Assembly: GCA_015680685.1 (NCBI GenBank)
Contig: MNCI01022745.1
Coordinates: forward strand, 34,079-55,857
DNA length: 21,779 nucleotides
Source of the DNA: Gnetum montanum
Lineage: Eukaryota > Streptophyta > Gnetopsida > Gnetales > Gnetaceae
Direction: 5' to 3'
This document shows, one piece after another, positions 1 through 10,059 of the stretch. The position numbers were made by a program, and so were the translations under genes. How positions within the stretch are numbered: the stretch's first letter is position 1; the number at the start of each line of letters is the position of its first letter. The notes below the pieces were generated by a model, which did not search any database, was not told the origin of the DNA, and worked only from the letters and a program-made list of their open reading frames with translations.

Positions 1-581
1 TAGGATGCATGTGGTAAATTTCAGCATACCTTATGTTAAAGGTATAGGTAATTTTGTTGAATTATATTAGGATAGAGATTTTGTATAGGTATGGAAAAGT
101 CTCAAAGCACCATTTTTGAGTAGGATAAACCAATGGAGGAACTATCATATTCAAGGTGAACTATATTTAAAAAATGAAAAGGTATATATTCCTAATTATG
201 ATTTTAGAAAAATATTTCATTTGAAAAGCATTGTAATAGCATGGAAAGACATATGGGTAGGGATAAAACATTGGAGCTTATGGCTAGGAACTCTTTTTGG
301 CTTGGCATGGTAAATAAAATTTTGAAATTTTTGGAGTGTTTGACATGTCAAAAGTTCAAAGAAAGTAAATGAGTGGATGAATAGTATATGTCTTTGCCAA
401 TTCCCAAGGATCCATGGGAAAGTATATCAATGAACATTATCAATGGTATTTCAAAAATCAAGAGTGGGAACAATGCAAGTTTTGTTGTTATAAATAGGTT
501 CTCCAAGATGGTGTTGACCATTTGGTATGTCAAAATCTTAAGGAAAATGGAGAACATAGAATGTTATGGAGTGTGATGATT
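1..581 (+). pseudogene. Ty3/Gypsy pol remnant (integrase zinc-binding region and start of the core)
   Basis: This is a decayed piece of retrotransposon polyprotein. About 140-240 reads as the stretch just before the integrase zinc-binding domain (YHIQGELYLKN, then KVYIPNYDFRK). After a frame change near 240 it continues as HMGRDKTLELMARN, FWLGMV and CLTCQ, the His/Cys pattern of the Gypsy HHCC domain, and then meets a TGA at about 369-371. From about 388 another frame gives LPIPKDPWESISMN and VVINRFSKMV, which match the usual LP.P..PWE.I.MD and VVVDRFSKM start of the integrase core. The expected core Asp is Asn here in both motifs. Several frame changes and stops show it is dead. The remainder of the core is absent, because an LTR-like sequence begins at 582. 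The family assignment is from motif recognition; the breaks are seen directly. Confidence 0.75.
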
Positions 582-1293
582 TTGTAGGGCATGAATGAGA
601 ATTTACGAAGAGAGATCTACAAAGAGATATCAAAATGGAGACTACAAGAACTCAAGAAAACATGGACAAGCATGGATAAAGATGATGGCTACAAGTCAAG
701 TGAAGATGCTCTAACGATTGGGAAGAAGCTAAACCAAAAAGATGAAGCCTCAAGAATCAAATTTTAAAAGATGAGAAGACATCTCTAAGAAGAAAAAGAC
801 ACCTCGGTTGAGGTGGAGTGATTTTAGAGAAGATGTCTCTCAAAAATAAGAGATGTTTCCTTTTTAGAGAAGATGTTTCCATACAGATGTCCCAATTTCA
901 AAGGAGACATCTCCCCAAAATTGAAGTCAATTTTAAAGAGACATTCCAATCTCAAAGAAGATGTCTACACTCGTCATTAAATAGTCATTGCACAAATTCT
1001 AAGCTAATTTTAGAAAGTTTGAAGCTATAAGAAGAATTCATTCTCTTGGGTAAAGGGCAAGTGTATTGTGCATGAATTGTCACTATCAAAGCAATCATTG
1101 CATATTGTACTTGTGTACTTCATTTCTAAAATCATTTGTCTAAATGATTGTTGAATTGTGCTTTAAAGCACAAGAATCTATAAAATGAATTACACTGCTT
1201 CCTTGTGTGTTATGTTTCTCTCTTGTTGCCCTACTAGGATTGATGTGCTTCTTGCGAGAAGGCATCATCATTGAGCTTGTCAGGATCCTACAA
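582..1293 (+). mobile_element. Probable solo LTR (Gypsy-type) inserted next to the integrase remnant
   Basis: The ends are inverted (TTGTAGG at 582, CCTACAA ending at 1293), with canonical TG...CA one base inside. GATT occurs on both outer sides (578-581 and 1294-1297), a possible short or eroded target-site duplication. The interior is laid out like an LTR. A U3-like stretch with repeated GACATCTC/GAGATGTC motifs spans about 775-975, a TATA-like GCTATAAG lies near 1023, and an AT-rich R/U5-like tail follows. No coding capacity was found. It could instead be the 3' LTR of the neighbouring integrase fragment after an internal deletion; the GATT flanks favour a solo insertion. The flanks are only four bases long, so certainty is moderate. 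Confidence 0.5.
775..975. repeat. U3 motif array, GACATCTC/GAGATGTC, in the first LTR
   Basis: The motif occurs about eight times in either orientation, for example GAAGACATCTCT, AGAAGATGTCTCT, AGAGATGTTTCC, GGAGACATCTCC and AGAAGATGTCTAC. The copies are spaced roughly 20-40 bases and lie just upstream of the TATA-like sequence. The same motif recurs in two other LTRs in this window. Confidence 0.6.
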
Positions 1294-1876
1294 GATTGAG
1301 TGTTTGTGTAGTATCAAAACACTCTAGAGTAGAGCTTTAAAATCACATTCTAAGCCCTATCTGCATCCGAAGAAAACTATGAAGAGAAGCTTGCTACATG
1401 AGCACATGAGCAAAGAGATGCATGCAACGATGTGGAAAGAAAAAGTCCAAATCAGTGTAATTTCAGCAACATTTTGACAATGATTGCACCCCATGGGAAG
1501 ATAGCATGCATTGTTAAAAAAGTCAACATCTACTAAATAGACGATTTCATTTTATGTTATGGTTTGTAGAGTCTGCTGTCTGCAGGGACAGTCAACCACA
1601 AATGCTAGTTGAACTTGTTGGTTTTGTGACATCTGAGAAGTTAGTTTACCATAACGTTACCATGAGAAGATGACAGGTTTTTATTTAAATTGGTTTTCCT
1701 TACTTCTTTTTATCCTTAAATCAATTTATAAATGGGGCTGATGAAACATTAATCTTTTAAAATATTGCATTTTCTTTGTTAAAATCTTGATTACAGTGTA
1801 TTTCTAGCATTCGTGAATCTCAAGCATTTATCCATCATAAAGATCTATGCCATTTTTCCGATGAAATAGTTTATTT

Positions 1877-2353
1877 TTAGGGTATGAAAGGCTTTTCGAG
1901 CTTCAGCATTTCAGAAGAATTATGAATAATCAAAGAACCCATCTGCACAGTTGCATTTGCAAGGTCACGAACAAGTAAAAGCAGCAAAATCAATGTTCTA
2001 CTCTGATCTATTGGTGCTTGTCCCTGATCCAACAGTAGCTTTTGCAAAACTAACACAAAATCAGCAAAGTCTTGCCTGTAAAACAGGATTGGGAGCTGAG
2101 ACGGATGCAGCTTCCGTGGCAAGAAAAGAACAATAATGTCAACTCTGAAGCATTAAGCATTTGCAAAATGAAGAATACCTGCATCAATGTTTGCTTGCAG
2201 AAATGCAGGCATGGAAAGTTGTGACAAGGGCACATGAACAAAGACTTTCATACACCAACGTGGAAAACAACCGTAATAATGAAGCAATGCAAAAATTATG
2301 GTAGAATTAGCTGTACAATATTTGAAAATTGTATTTTTAATAATGGTATTCAT
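1877..2353 (-). pseudogene. Exon-like fragments of an unrecognised host gene (left copy)
   Basis: Two stretches on the minus strand look exon-like. The right one (about 2180-2350) contains FALLHYYGCFPRWCMKV and PLSQLSMPAFLQANIDAG and is followed by a donor-like AG/GTATTC. The left one (about 1877-2067) follows an acceptor-like TGTTTTACAG and carries a 65-codon open stretch starting QDFADFVLVLQKLLL and ending EKPFIP. Simple joining of the two sites does not keep the second frame open, so either the splice model is wrong or the gene is broken. The base differences seen in the second stretch against the right copy (15725-15915) all change the encoded residue, so there is no sign of protein-level selection since duplication. 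I do not recognise the protein. It may not be a gene relic at all. Confidence 0.25.
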
Positions 2354-2359
2354 ACAGCT

Positions 2360-3291
2360 ACTTCAAGGTGGATCATATTCATTTGAGATGTTAATTTATA
2401 AATGCCTTATCCATGTTGTTTCTCTTTTACTGGAACATGTTCGCTACAATTTCTCTTCCATTGTTTAACTCAACATTGCACATGAATGAGTCTCTTGACA
2501 TTGGATTAACTCTAGAATTTTTTTGAGTTTACATTCTAATTGTTGGTTAGCTCATGATGGAATAAAAATTTAATATCATTATAAACAAAATGATGTATGA
2601 CTTTTAACTCAAGTAACCAACAAAGTGCGACAGTCAAGTCAAATAATTAACTCAAGCACTTAGAAAGGGGTAGTTTTCTACTACTCCTCCTTCCACTACC
2701 ATGTCAACCTTTTCAACATTATGAAATAATTTTTTTTTTTTTTAAAAAAAGGAAAAGTCCTATGAAAGCCTTACCTTAGCATCATGTGCAAGCATCAACA
2801 CTAGCAAATCCTTGGTTCAAGTGAACAATGGGATTATTTTTGTTTTCATTCGCATATCAAAATGTCATTGCATTTAACTTTTATTAGATTTTTCCTTTGA
2901 TATATCTTTAAGCATTCTACAATTTATCTTATGATTTGCATATAACCACAATTCCGTATGATTATTGATCCAGAAGAAACCAAAATGGAAACTAAAACTG
3001 CAATTTTATTATTTTTGTAGACCCTCTGAATCTGTTGAGCAGTAGACATAAACATGCTATGACTTTTGAAAATATTATTAAAAAAACACCATGTGTTCTT
3101 GTTAATATTTTGAATAAATCATCCAAATTTGAAACAATAATCTCGCATGCATTTTTAATGTGCTCCATTACAGAACATTGGGCTTAAATGTGGTATTTAT
3201 CTTTTATGCTGTTTGTATTGCATAGTTGACATATTCCTTCTTCACGATGAATTTTGAGCCATCTACTTGACCCAACTTCAGATGATGAGAT
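2360..3291. other. Non-coding AT-rich stretch within the duplicated block
   Basis: There are no convincing coding or element signals here. A T-run followed by an A-run at about 2730-2750 differs in length from the matching run near 16580 in the right copy, as expected for a slippage-prone homopolymer. Confidence 0.5.
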
Positions 3292-3784
3292 CTCATTCAT
3301 AGTTTGCTGATTGTGGATCATAATTGATAAGGAATAGCAATAGATAAATAGTTTTTTTTTCTTTTTGGAATTAAGGCCTTCCCCTATATTTTTCAAATAG
3401 AAACATTTTTTTCTTCTATATTTTCACAAAGTTTTTAAATTAATTTATGTTTTACCATTTTGCAAACTTATTTAAAATCAGAAAAGAAAATGTACTCTTG
3501 AATATTACATTTATTACGTCATAGATTTCCCTTATAGGACTATCCTTTATCATGGGTTTTCATCATCACTTTTTAAAAATATTTATGCAATAAAGATGTA
3601 GAAAGATTATGTGTAGACTAGAAACTAATAAATAGTCTCTAATGCAATTTATTTCTAATGTAACTTAGCTTAATGTTTACTTTCCTTCGTAGTTAGTTAA
3701 TTATACATATTGAATGACACATTAATTAGGTATATTGAGCACTACCAACTTCAAGCATAAATATGTTCATGTTTTAAGATGCTG

Positions 3785-3905
3785 ACAGTGTACCGCTTGG
3801 TACAGCTAACGGTAGGAACTTAATGTTTGGTAATCCCAGTAATGTACCACTTGGTATGCTTAGTAGTGGACACTTGGTAACCCAACGATGCTAACGTTGG
3901 TATAG
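3785..3905. repeat. Cluster of TACC-N4-GGTA near-palindromes
   Basis: TACCGCTTGGTA (3791) and TACCACTTGGTA (3845) have TACC/GGTA arms around a 4-base loop. Partial versions follow (CACTTGGTAACC and AACGTTGGTATA). It probably belongs to the flanking Copia remnant; no function is assigned. Confidence 0.35.
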
Positions 3906-4159
3906 GATATGTTTATTAAAGACCTTATTTAATCTTTCAACATGATGCATGCTCATCTTATTATCATTCCTATGGCTTAAAAAAGTAAGCTAAGTTCAAA
4001 TGATGGTACTAAACCCATTGATGTAACGAAGTCTATAAGTTTGGTTTGTAGTCTTACGCTGTTGGTGTTTATCTAGATATATGGAAACTCAAAATCAAAG
4101 TCATATGTATGCAACTCTTTTTGTGGTTAGATTAATTTAAGACCAAAAACGTAGGACTT

Positions 4160-4680
4160 ATCTATAAAAGAAATAAAAATTTTAAGCTAAAAGGTTATTT
4201 AGATTCTGATAATGCTAAAGATAAAGATGCATCTGAATCTACATCTAGATATGTGACTTTTTAAGAAAATTTTCCTATCACTTGGAGATCTAAAAACAAA
4301 AAGTTAGCAGCTACTTCTTGTACCAAACTACAATACATAACAACATGGAAAGCCAGTGAAGAGATTATTTAGTTGAGAAAGCTCCTTGATGTGGTTGGCC
4401 ATTACAAAAGGATGGAACACTTTTGTATGATGATAGTCAAGTTGCTATTGAAAAATATTAGAATCTGGTGCATCATAATAGGATGAAACACTTTCATGTG
4501 AAAGTCCATAAAATTAGAGAACTAGTTCCAACTCAGGTGATTAAGCTTGTGGACAGTGCCACTGCTAATCTAATTTTAGATCTAATAACTAAGCCTCTTT
4601 GTGCGGAAAACCATCAAAAATTTTCAAGCATTTCTGAGTTTAGAGTTTTGTTCATAGTTATTTCTTTCTCCTTGTAGACT
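4160..4680 (+). pseudogene. Ty1/Copia RNase H remnant
   Basis: Frame-shifted coding sequence matches the Copia RNase H domain in order. KLKGYLDSDNAKDKDASEST fits the GY.DSD.A.D.D...ST motif, at about 4184-4245. ITWRSKNKK fits ISW.SKKQ, at about 4275. LRKLLDVVG is at about 4375. DDSQVAIE fits the D-N/S-Q-A catalytic region, at about 4430. HHNRMKHFHVKVHKIRELV fits the H.R.KHI....HFIRE motif, at about 4470-4525. LDLITKPL fits ADILTKPL, at about 4580-4600. In-frame stops and at least one frame change make it non-functional. The upstream reverse transcriptase is not recognisable beyond a few residues. A purine-rich AATTAAGGAGAGA near 4706-4718 may be the polypurine tract, with 3' LTR material following to about 5050. 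No LTR ends could be fixed. Confidence 0.8.
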
Positions 4681-5507
4681 TTCAAATGCTTTCAAGAAAT
4701 GTGTCAATTAAGGAGAGATCTTTTTGAAGTCGTTGAGGTTGATACAATTGGTAATTTTCTCTTTTTGTTGGAGATTTTCTTCCTTTCAGTAACTTTCTTA
4801 TTTGTTTTTTCTCTTCCCTTCGGAATTGTTTTCGTAAATGTTACAATTAGTTTTGGTGCTTTTGTAGTCATATATTAAGGTTGTCGTTCTTGATTTATCT
4901 TTGTACAATTCATCTTTATGTAATTATCATAAAGATTTTTGGTTTTTTTCTATCTATTCAATTCTTTGGTTATCTCTGTTGTTTTATCAGGCAGTGGCCA
5001 TGGATATACCTTGGAATGTTTGTAACATCTGTCAAAATTGATGTGAAGGAAGATATTACTACAACTAGAGAAGATGAGGATGCTTGTCCATCAGCATACC
5101 CATCATAACAGCTAGATAATGTCCTGATAGCGACAAGGCATGAGAAGGAGGAAATATTCTTAAGAGAATTTTCTCAAGTGGGAGGAGAAGAAAAGATTAA
5201 TATTCATGATTTTTCCTGCAATATAGTGATGCCTTGAGTATGACTGGAATCAACAATATCTTACATACAAACCCAAACAATGAGCAAACCACTTTAACTA
5301 CTTTTTAGCGGCACTTTAACTACCTCTCATAACCATCTGAACTATTTCTCAAAACCATTGTTACATCAATATCTTTGTAAAAGTTTGTTTATTTGTTTTC
5401 TAGTTTGGCTTTGGCCTTTGATTTGGTTCCTTGTTTTTCCTTATTTAATTTTTCATTTTTTATGATCCTATTTTATGTTTTTATAGCTTCTATAACATTT
5501 CCCTAGC

Positions 5508-5800
5508 ATGACTAAGAAGACTTAGGCTACCTATGCTAAGAAACTTACTATAGTATGTGATCAACCTAGCCTAACTAGGTTAGCATGATTAAGGAAGCCT
5601 AACTAGGTTGACGTGATTAAGATAGCATAATCAGGATGACATAATCAACTTCACTTAATGAAGCTTGCATGACATGAGACACGCTCAAATTGTCTTTACT
5701 AAGTTTGCATGATCATTCATGTTTAACCAAGTTGGTGTACTCATTGTGAGGTAACCATGTTGGTGTGATCAAGTTGGCTAAACCAGGCTAGCAAGAAAGA
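5508..5800. repeat. Degenerate minisatellite, unit about 27-30 bp (left copy)
   Basis: About nine imperfect units resemble CTAACTAGGTTAGCATGATTAA; examples include CCTAACTAGGTTGACGTGAT, TAACCATGTTGGTGTGATCA and CTAAACCAGGCTAGCAAG. The corresponding array in the right copy is at about 17588-17878. The array runs into the 195-bp repeated stretch around the N, which may be why the assembly broke here. Confidence 0.6.
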
Positions 5801-6078
5801 ATACAAAAAAAGTATTGAACAAAAGAAATCTTCAGTAAAAAAATTAGAAAGAAATCTAGCAAAAATACTGGGAGAAATAAAATNATTGTCTTTACTAAGT
5901 TTGCATGATCATTCATGTTTAACCAAGTTGGTGTACTCATTGTGAGGTAACCATGTTGGTGTGATCAAGTTGGCTAAACCAGGCTAGCAAGAAAGAATAC
6001 AAAAAAAGTATTGAACAAAAGAAATCTTCAGTAAAAAATTAGAAAGAAATCTAGCGAAAATACTGGGAGAAATAAAAT
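5689..6078. other. Assembly join: single N between two copies of the same 195 bp
   Basis: 5689-5883 and 5885-6078 are the same sequence except for one A in a homopolymer (seven versus six) and one A/G difference. They are separated by one N at 5884. The right duplication unit contains this sequence only once (17770-17962). The simplest reading is that two contigs with overlapping ends were abutted without merging, so one 195-bp copy is artificial. Confidence 0.88.
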
Positions 6079-7001
6079 ATAAAGACAAAATTATAGAAGA
6101 GTACGTTGGGAACAAGCCACAGTTGCAAGAAGGGAGGGAAAAGAAAAGAAGCAAAAACAAAAATGCTAAAAAGTAAATAAGATTATGATCTTATAGCTAG
6201 CCTCTTAACCAAAATTATTAATCTCTACGATCCGCATCGAAAAGGCTCACCCAAGCAATAAGATTTCAATTTCCATTTCATATATATTTATATGTAGCAT
6301 TATCATTGACTCGATCTAACATGGTAACCCTTTCAACCAAATAGGTGATTTGAACGTAATGTTAACCATGTCTACTATCATGCCCGAAACTAACATTCTA
6401 TCTATAAAACTCTTATCTACTACATCTGTTAATACTTTCTAAGATAGGGAGCACCAGGAATCCTACAAGAGAGTCATGTACATGAACAACAAATCCAAGA
6501 AGTGTAGAAACGTTAAGTGCATCCTCAAGATAATTTTTATTGTTGAATATGATTTTTGGATATATTTTCCATAATGCAGTTATATCTTACATGCAGCAAT
6601 TGTCTATCTACTGCATCCAATTTGGCAAATCTTGGACCAAACTGCTCAAAGTCTGAAAGGCCTGAATCAAACTTTTATAGGACCCTAGAGGTAGAAATCC
6701 TGAATGCCCATCTTGATGTAATTACAAATGAATTAGTATGGCACATATATCATTCTATCAATTCTATGTGATTACATATTGATTAGAACTCAAGAGGTCT
6801 AGCCATGGTTAGTTTAATGATGAGTGATGGTACAATGCAAGTTTTAGCGAGTACTCACAGAGTTTTAGGTTTTCAAAAGAAAAAGGTCCACTTGCAACCC
6901 ACAAGATTCAAGATGAAATTTTGACTATTTTAAAGGGTTGTAAATGGTGAAAATTCAAAATGACATAGGTTGACCTGAGTTTTGACTGAGTCTTTCATTG
7001 A
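6079..7001. other. Non-coding stretch of the duplicated block
   Basis: No gene was recognised. A 71-codon open frame (6556-6771; also 18440-18655 with one residue changed) has no recognisable domain and sits in AT-rich sequence. I treat it as chance. Confidence 0.45.
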
Positions 7002-7140
7002 ATCCTAGTTCATTTTCAGAAAAACTAATGACTTGCAAAGTGCAAGTCTCGTAAATACACAAGACTGAAAACTCTCAGAGATCAGCCCAAGGAAAATGCT
7101 TGAGCCTTGTTTCAAGTGTGATCCAAAATAAGAGACCAAC

Positions 7141-7445
7141 AGTAGAGTCCTACAATAGATTCGGCATCAGTTGCCATAGCTACTACATTTGACATCATGG
7201 GCAACGTTGGCACAGATGCCTTTGCAACAGTCGGTTCCAAACTTGCACTTATTACCACACCTTATGCAATTCTTGTTATTTGAAAAAGGGTCCATGTACT
7301 TGTCATGGTAGGGTTTTTTTTCACTTCTTTTCCTTCAAAGATTATGGCATCAAGGAAGACAAAATAGGTATCTTCTTCCATGTCCCATAAAAACTGCATC
7401 CAACATTGTGGCCATTGCTATCACAAACATGATTCTTTGAAACAT
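7141..7445 (-). pseudogene. Diverged STIG1-like pseudogene (third paralogue)
   Basis: The minus strand carries a broken relative of the two STIG1-like genes further right. A start codon at 7445 opens a hydrophobic signal-peptide-like leader (MFQRIMFVIAMATML), but that frame reaches a stop after about 30 codons. The cysteine region resumes in another frame after an eight-T run at 7314-7321 (plus strand). It reads PYHDKYMDPFSNNKNC, IRCGNKCKFGTDCCKGIC and ANVAHDVKCSSYGN, then TGA at 7169. This aligns with the PYSCCHNKC...NCGMCGEKC...CCNGVC region of the intact genes. Several cysteines are lost, including the CC pair after PY and the equivalent of Cys105 (now Tyr). The stop falls at the codon equivalent to His108. 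It is much more diverged than the two intact copies are from each other, so it predates the recent tandem duplication. Confidence 0.85.
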
Positions 7446-8645
7446 TTTAAGCAGAGATGGTGTAGCAATTTTTTGTTGGATAGAAAAGCCAAAAAAACAT
7501 GTATTAATCTAACAGTACAAATATACAACAAAAATTGTTACATCCCCAGAAATCGTATTTCGAAAATTAGTTGTAACTGAACTATTCATGGTGCATGATA
7601 AATGAAATTTAATCACTTAGCAAATGTTTATGTCTGTTAACACTTATAAATATAACCATCTAAAAAGACCACTTGAAACTTAGTAATGTAAAATTACTTC
7701 ATACATCCACATTAGCACATTTATACCCACTTAGGTCTCACTACAACATATCATCAAAGTTTAATAAAAAATCTATATTTATGTCCAAAAAATTACATAG
7801 TCTATTGAATAGCTGAAAACATAAAATGAAATATAACAAAAATTAATCTTAAGCTAATTTTAATCCTTCATCCAACTTCTCTTTGTCCACCTCCAAAGCT
7901 TCTTGCTAAATGTGCGTACAACACATGTAAGAACAGTAAGAACACATTCACGGTAACTAAAATCCAACTTGAAACTTCTTACAAGAAGATTGATAGTTAG
8001 GGATATTGTTGCAAGGTACACTGTTAAAAGCAACAACAATTACAAATTAATGCATTTGTTAATTAATACCATTAACACTATTGTTAATATCTATAATTAA
8101 CCCATGAATTACCATAGGATCCCCTGGTATTCCTATAAGGTTTACAACATCAAATGTTTAGAATAATTATAATGTTGATGCTGTTTTAAGTAGATATTGA
8201 TGATTGTTTGATGTAATATCTCACTTATTTAAGCTAACCTCATGTATGAAAATGTCCACCTATTGGATACAACCCCCAAGCAATGTCGATTTCTAACTAG
8301 TTGATTACATTATGACTAGTGTCAACCCTATAATTATCCTACATCCTAGTTCCTCACTAACTTCCGAAATAAGGTCTATCATTAACTACAACATTATTAA
8401 ATTAATCATTAACTTCGAAATCAACCTAAATGACCGACCAACCATTCCCATACTAGTTGTCTTCTTGGACTAGGTTGAAAGCCAAATCAATCTAAATAAC
8501 CGATCAATCAAATATCAATACTCCATAGCCTAAGAAATATCAATCTATGGATTTGCCTATAATGAAACCTACTAATGCTTGGCCTATCTTCTTGAAGTTG
8601 TGATATGGAAGATCGTTGCATTCATGTTGCCCTTGCAAAGTTATA
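7446..8645. other. AT-rich stretch with no recognised gene
   Basis: This lies upstream (minus-strand sense) of the STIG1 pseudogene. No coding similarity, LTR terminus or RNA gene was recognised. Many stops occur in all frames. Confidence 0.5.
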
Positions 8646-9089
8646 TGATGTAGGACTATGATGAGGAGCTCCTATGGATTCCACAATTCAAGCACTCTCA
8701 AAGTTGTTTTAGAGAAAATTTGAACAAGAAAAGGAAAATGAAAGCTTTATTCATGGTCAAATGGAGAATTTACATATGAAAGGAAGCATACATTCCCAAG
8801 GATAGATAAGGAATTTAAAAAAACTCTTACACACTAAAACAAAGCAATCAAACACACACAAGGATGATGATCAAGGCACCTTGCCAAGACTCTATCTCTT
8901 GTTTTACTCTTCTCTCAACTCCCTATACTATCCCTTGACGGAAATGAGGGTCCAAGAGGTCTATTTATATCCTTCTCCCCTGTCTCTTCATCTTCCCTCT
9001 TTAAATTAAAATTATAATTTTTAAAAGCTCATAGAAAATTTTCTCATGTCCATATGGGACATCTCAGAGGAGAAGGTGAAGTCTCACCT

Positions 9090-10042
9090 TGGTGTAGGGA
9101 CACCTGTTTCGATCCCCTTGTTCTACCCTACATTCTATGTGTTTTCTTGTTGATTTTCTTGAGGATGATTCTTGGGTTTTTTGGCATGTTTGGAGGTGTT
9201 TTTGGCTCAATTTGATGAGTTTACGAGCTTCCAGGATGGATGGGGACTTGTTGGGAGGTGTCTAGAGGCTCCCAACATCAAAGGGAGTACTTTTATTTTT
9301 GGCACCTTCAGAAGAGACGTCTCCTTAGAAATATAGACATCTCCCATGAAGACTAGACATCTACAAAAACTAGTAGACATCTTTCCTGAAAGAAAGGATT
9401 TCATAGTGGACATCCTAGCAAAGATAGAGATGACCTAGACGTCTGGGAAAACTTCTAAAAAGGCCGTTCCAATTCATGAAATAGCCTATGAAGGATAAAA
9501 ATAATTGAGGAGATGGTGAGAAGATTTGGGAAATAGTTGGAGAACCTCAAGATGAGTTGAGGAAAGGTTTCTAGGATTTTTACCTTCCAGTTGCTTATAA
9601 ATATTAATGTAATCCGTGGTGCCAAGTACCATAGTGGCAAGCGACGAAGTGAAAACAATGAAGGCCAAATATCCCAATAGAGGGCAAGAGAGAGAGCTCT
9701 TAAGGGAAGAGAGATTGTGCAAGAAAGTTGAGTAAGAGGCAAGGAAGAGCACTTGAGAGAGATCAGGAGAATATCTTATAAGACTCTTATCTTCAGCTTG
9801 GGCTCCATTGTGAGTAATTAAGGATTAAAAGAGGACAAGTGTGGTATCTAAGATCCTTGGGAGAGTTATGATTTGAGCTTGGTTGCTCATCTTTGATGCC
9901 TTTTCTATGTATTTTGAGAATTATCTTAATATAAACAAGGCTCTCTCTATTTTACTGTGTTATTCTTATTTTCTAAGCTAGATCTGCTTGGAGTTGTGGA
10001 TTGGGTCCTATTGGGGTATATTGAGGTGCAACCCCTACACCA
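9090..10042 (+). mobile_element. Nested solo LTR, 953 bp, with target-site duplication
   Basis: The termini are perfect 10-bp inverted repeats (TGGTGTAGGG at 9090, CCCTACACCA ending at 10042). The flanks are CACCT (9085-9089) and CACTT (10043-10047), a 5-bp target-site duplication with one mismatch. Collapsing the flanks gives TCTCACCTGAAGGTGG, which matches the uninterrupted sister LTR (TCTTACCCGAAAGTGG, about 11746) base for base in length. This confirms the insertion limits. Inside are a GACATCTC motif array (about 9305-9450), a TATA box TATAAATAT at 9596, and an R/U5-like tail. No internal region or second LTR is present, so it is a solo LTR left by recombination. Confidence 0.88.
9305..9450. 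repeat. U3 motif array, AGACATCTCC type, in the nested LTR
   Basis: Six or seven copies occur with roughly 20-base spacing: GAGACGTCTCC, AGACATCTCC, AGACATCTAC, AGACATCTTT, GGACATCCTA and AGACGTCTGG. The array lies about 150-290 bases upstream of the TATA box at 9596. Confidence 0.6.
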
Positions 10043-10059
10043 CACTTGAAGGTGGTCGT

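Larger units (their letters stand above)
1353..3291. repeat. Duplicated block, left copy, first part
   Basis: This block is collinear with 15201-17138 at an offset of 13848 falling to 13847. It begins at AGCCCT, shared by both copies. Substitutions are densest at the left (about 3% over 1353-1700) and sparser at the right (about 1% over 2350-3291). In the other copies this sequence is the distal upstream region of a minus-strand STIG1 gene. Here no STIG1 lies to the left, so it is an orphan upstream region. Homology to the right copy stops after GATGATGAGAT at 3291. No intact gene was found in it. Confidence 0.93.
3292..5060. other. Left-unit-specific segment, absent from the right copy
   Basis: In the right copy 17138 continues directly into sequence matching 5061, so these 1769 bases have no counterpart there. 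The break shares only a single T. There is no target-site duplication and no LTR terminus at the edges. That favours a deletion in the right unit over a simple transposon insertion in the left. The segment holds a Copia remnant and otherwise AT-rich sequence. Confidence 0.8.
5061..7001. repeat. Duplicated block, left copy, second part
   Basis: This block is collinear with 17139-18885. Up to the N at 5884 divergence is about 2%; from about 6079 to 7001 only about five differences are visible in 920 bases. The last shared bases are ATTGA (6997-7001), after which the right copy jumps to sequence matching 13354. No gene is supported in it. Confidence 0.92.

Noticed and set aside
5508-5800. Possible CRISPR-like repeat and spacer structure
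   Set aside because: Units are degenerate and contiguous with no unique spacers. The surroundings are plant retroelement DNA.
5689-6078. A genuine 195-bp tandem duplication
   Set aside because: It is split by a single N, differs by one homopolymer base and one substitution, and is single-copy in the paralogous unit. A contig overlap is more likely.
6556-6771. 71-codon open frame, also at 18440-18655
   Set aside because: It differs by one residue between copies, but this segment is 99.5% identical throughout. Conservation of the frame is therefore no evidence of coding, and no domain was recognised.
9455-9752. Two overlapping hydrophobic minus-strand frames
   Set aside because: They lie inside the plus-oriented solo LTR, across its TATA region. 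Low-complexity chance frames are the better explanation.
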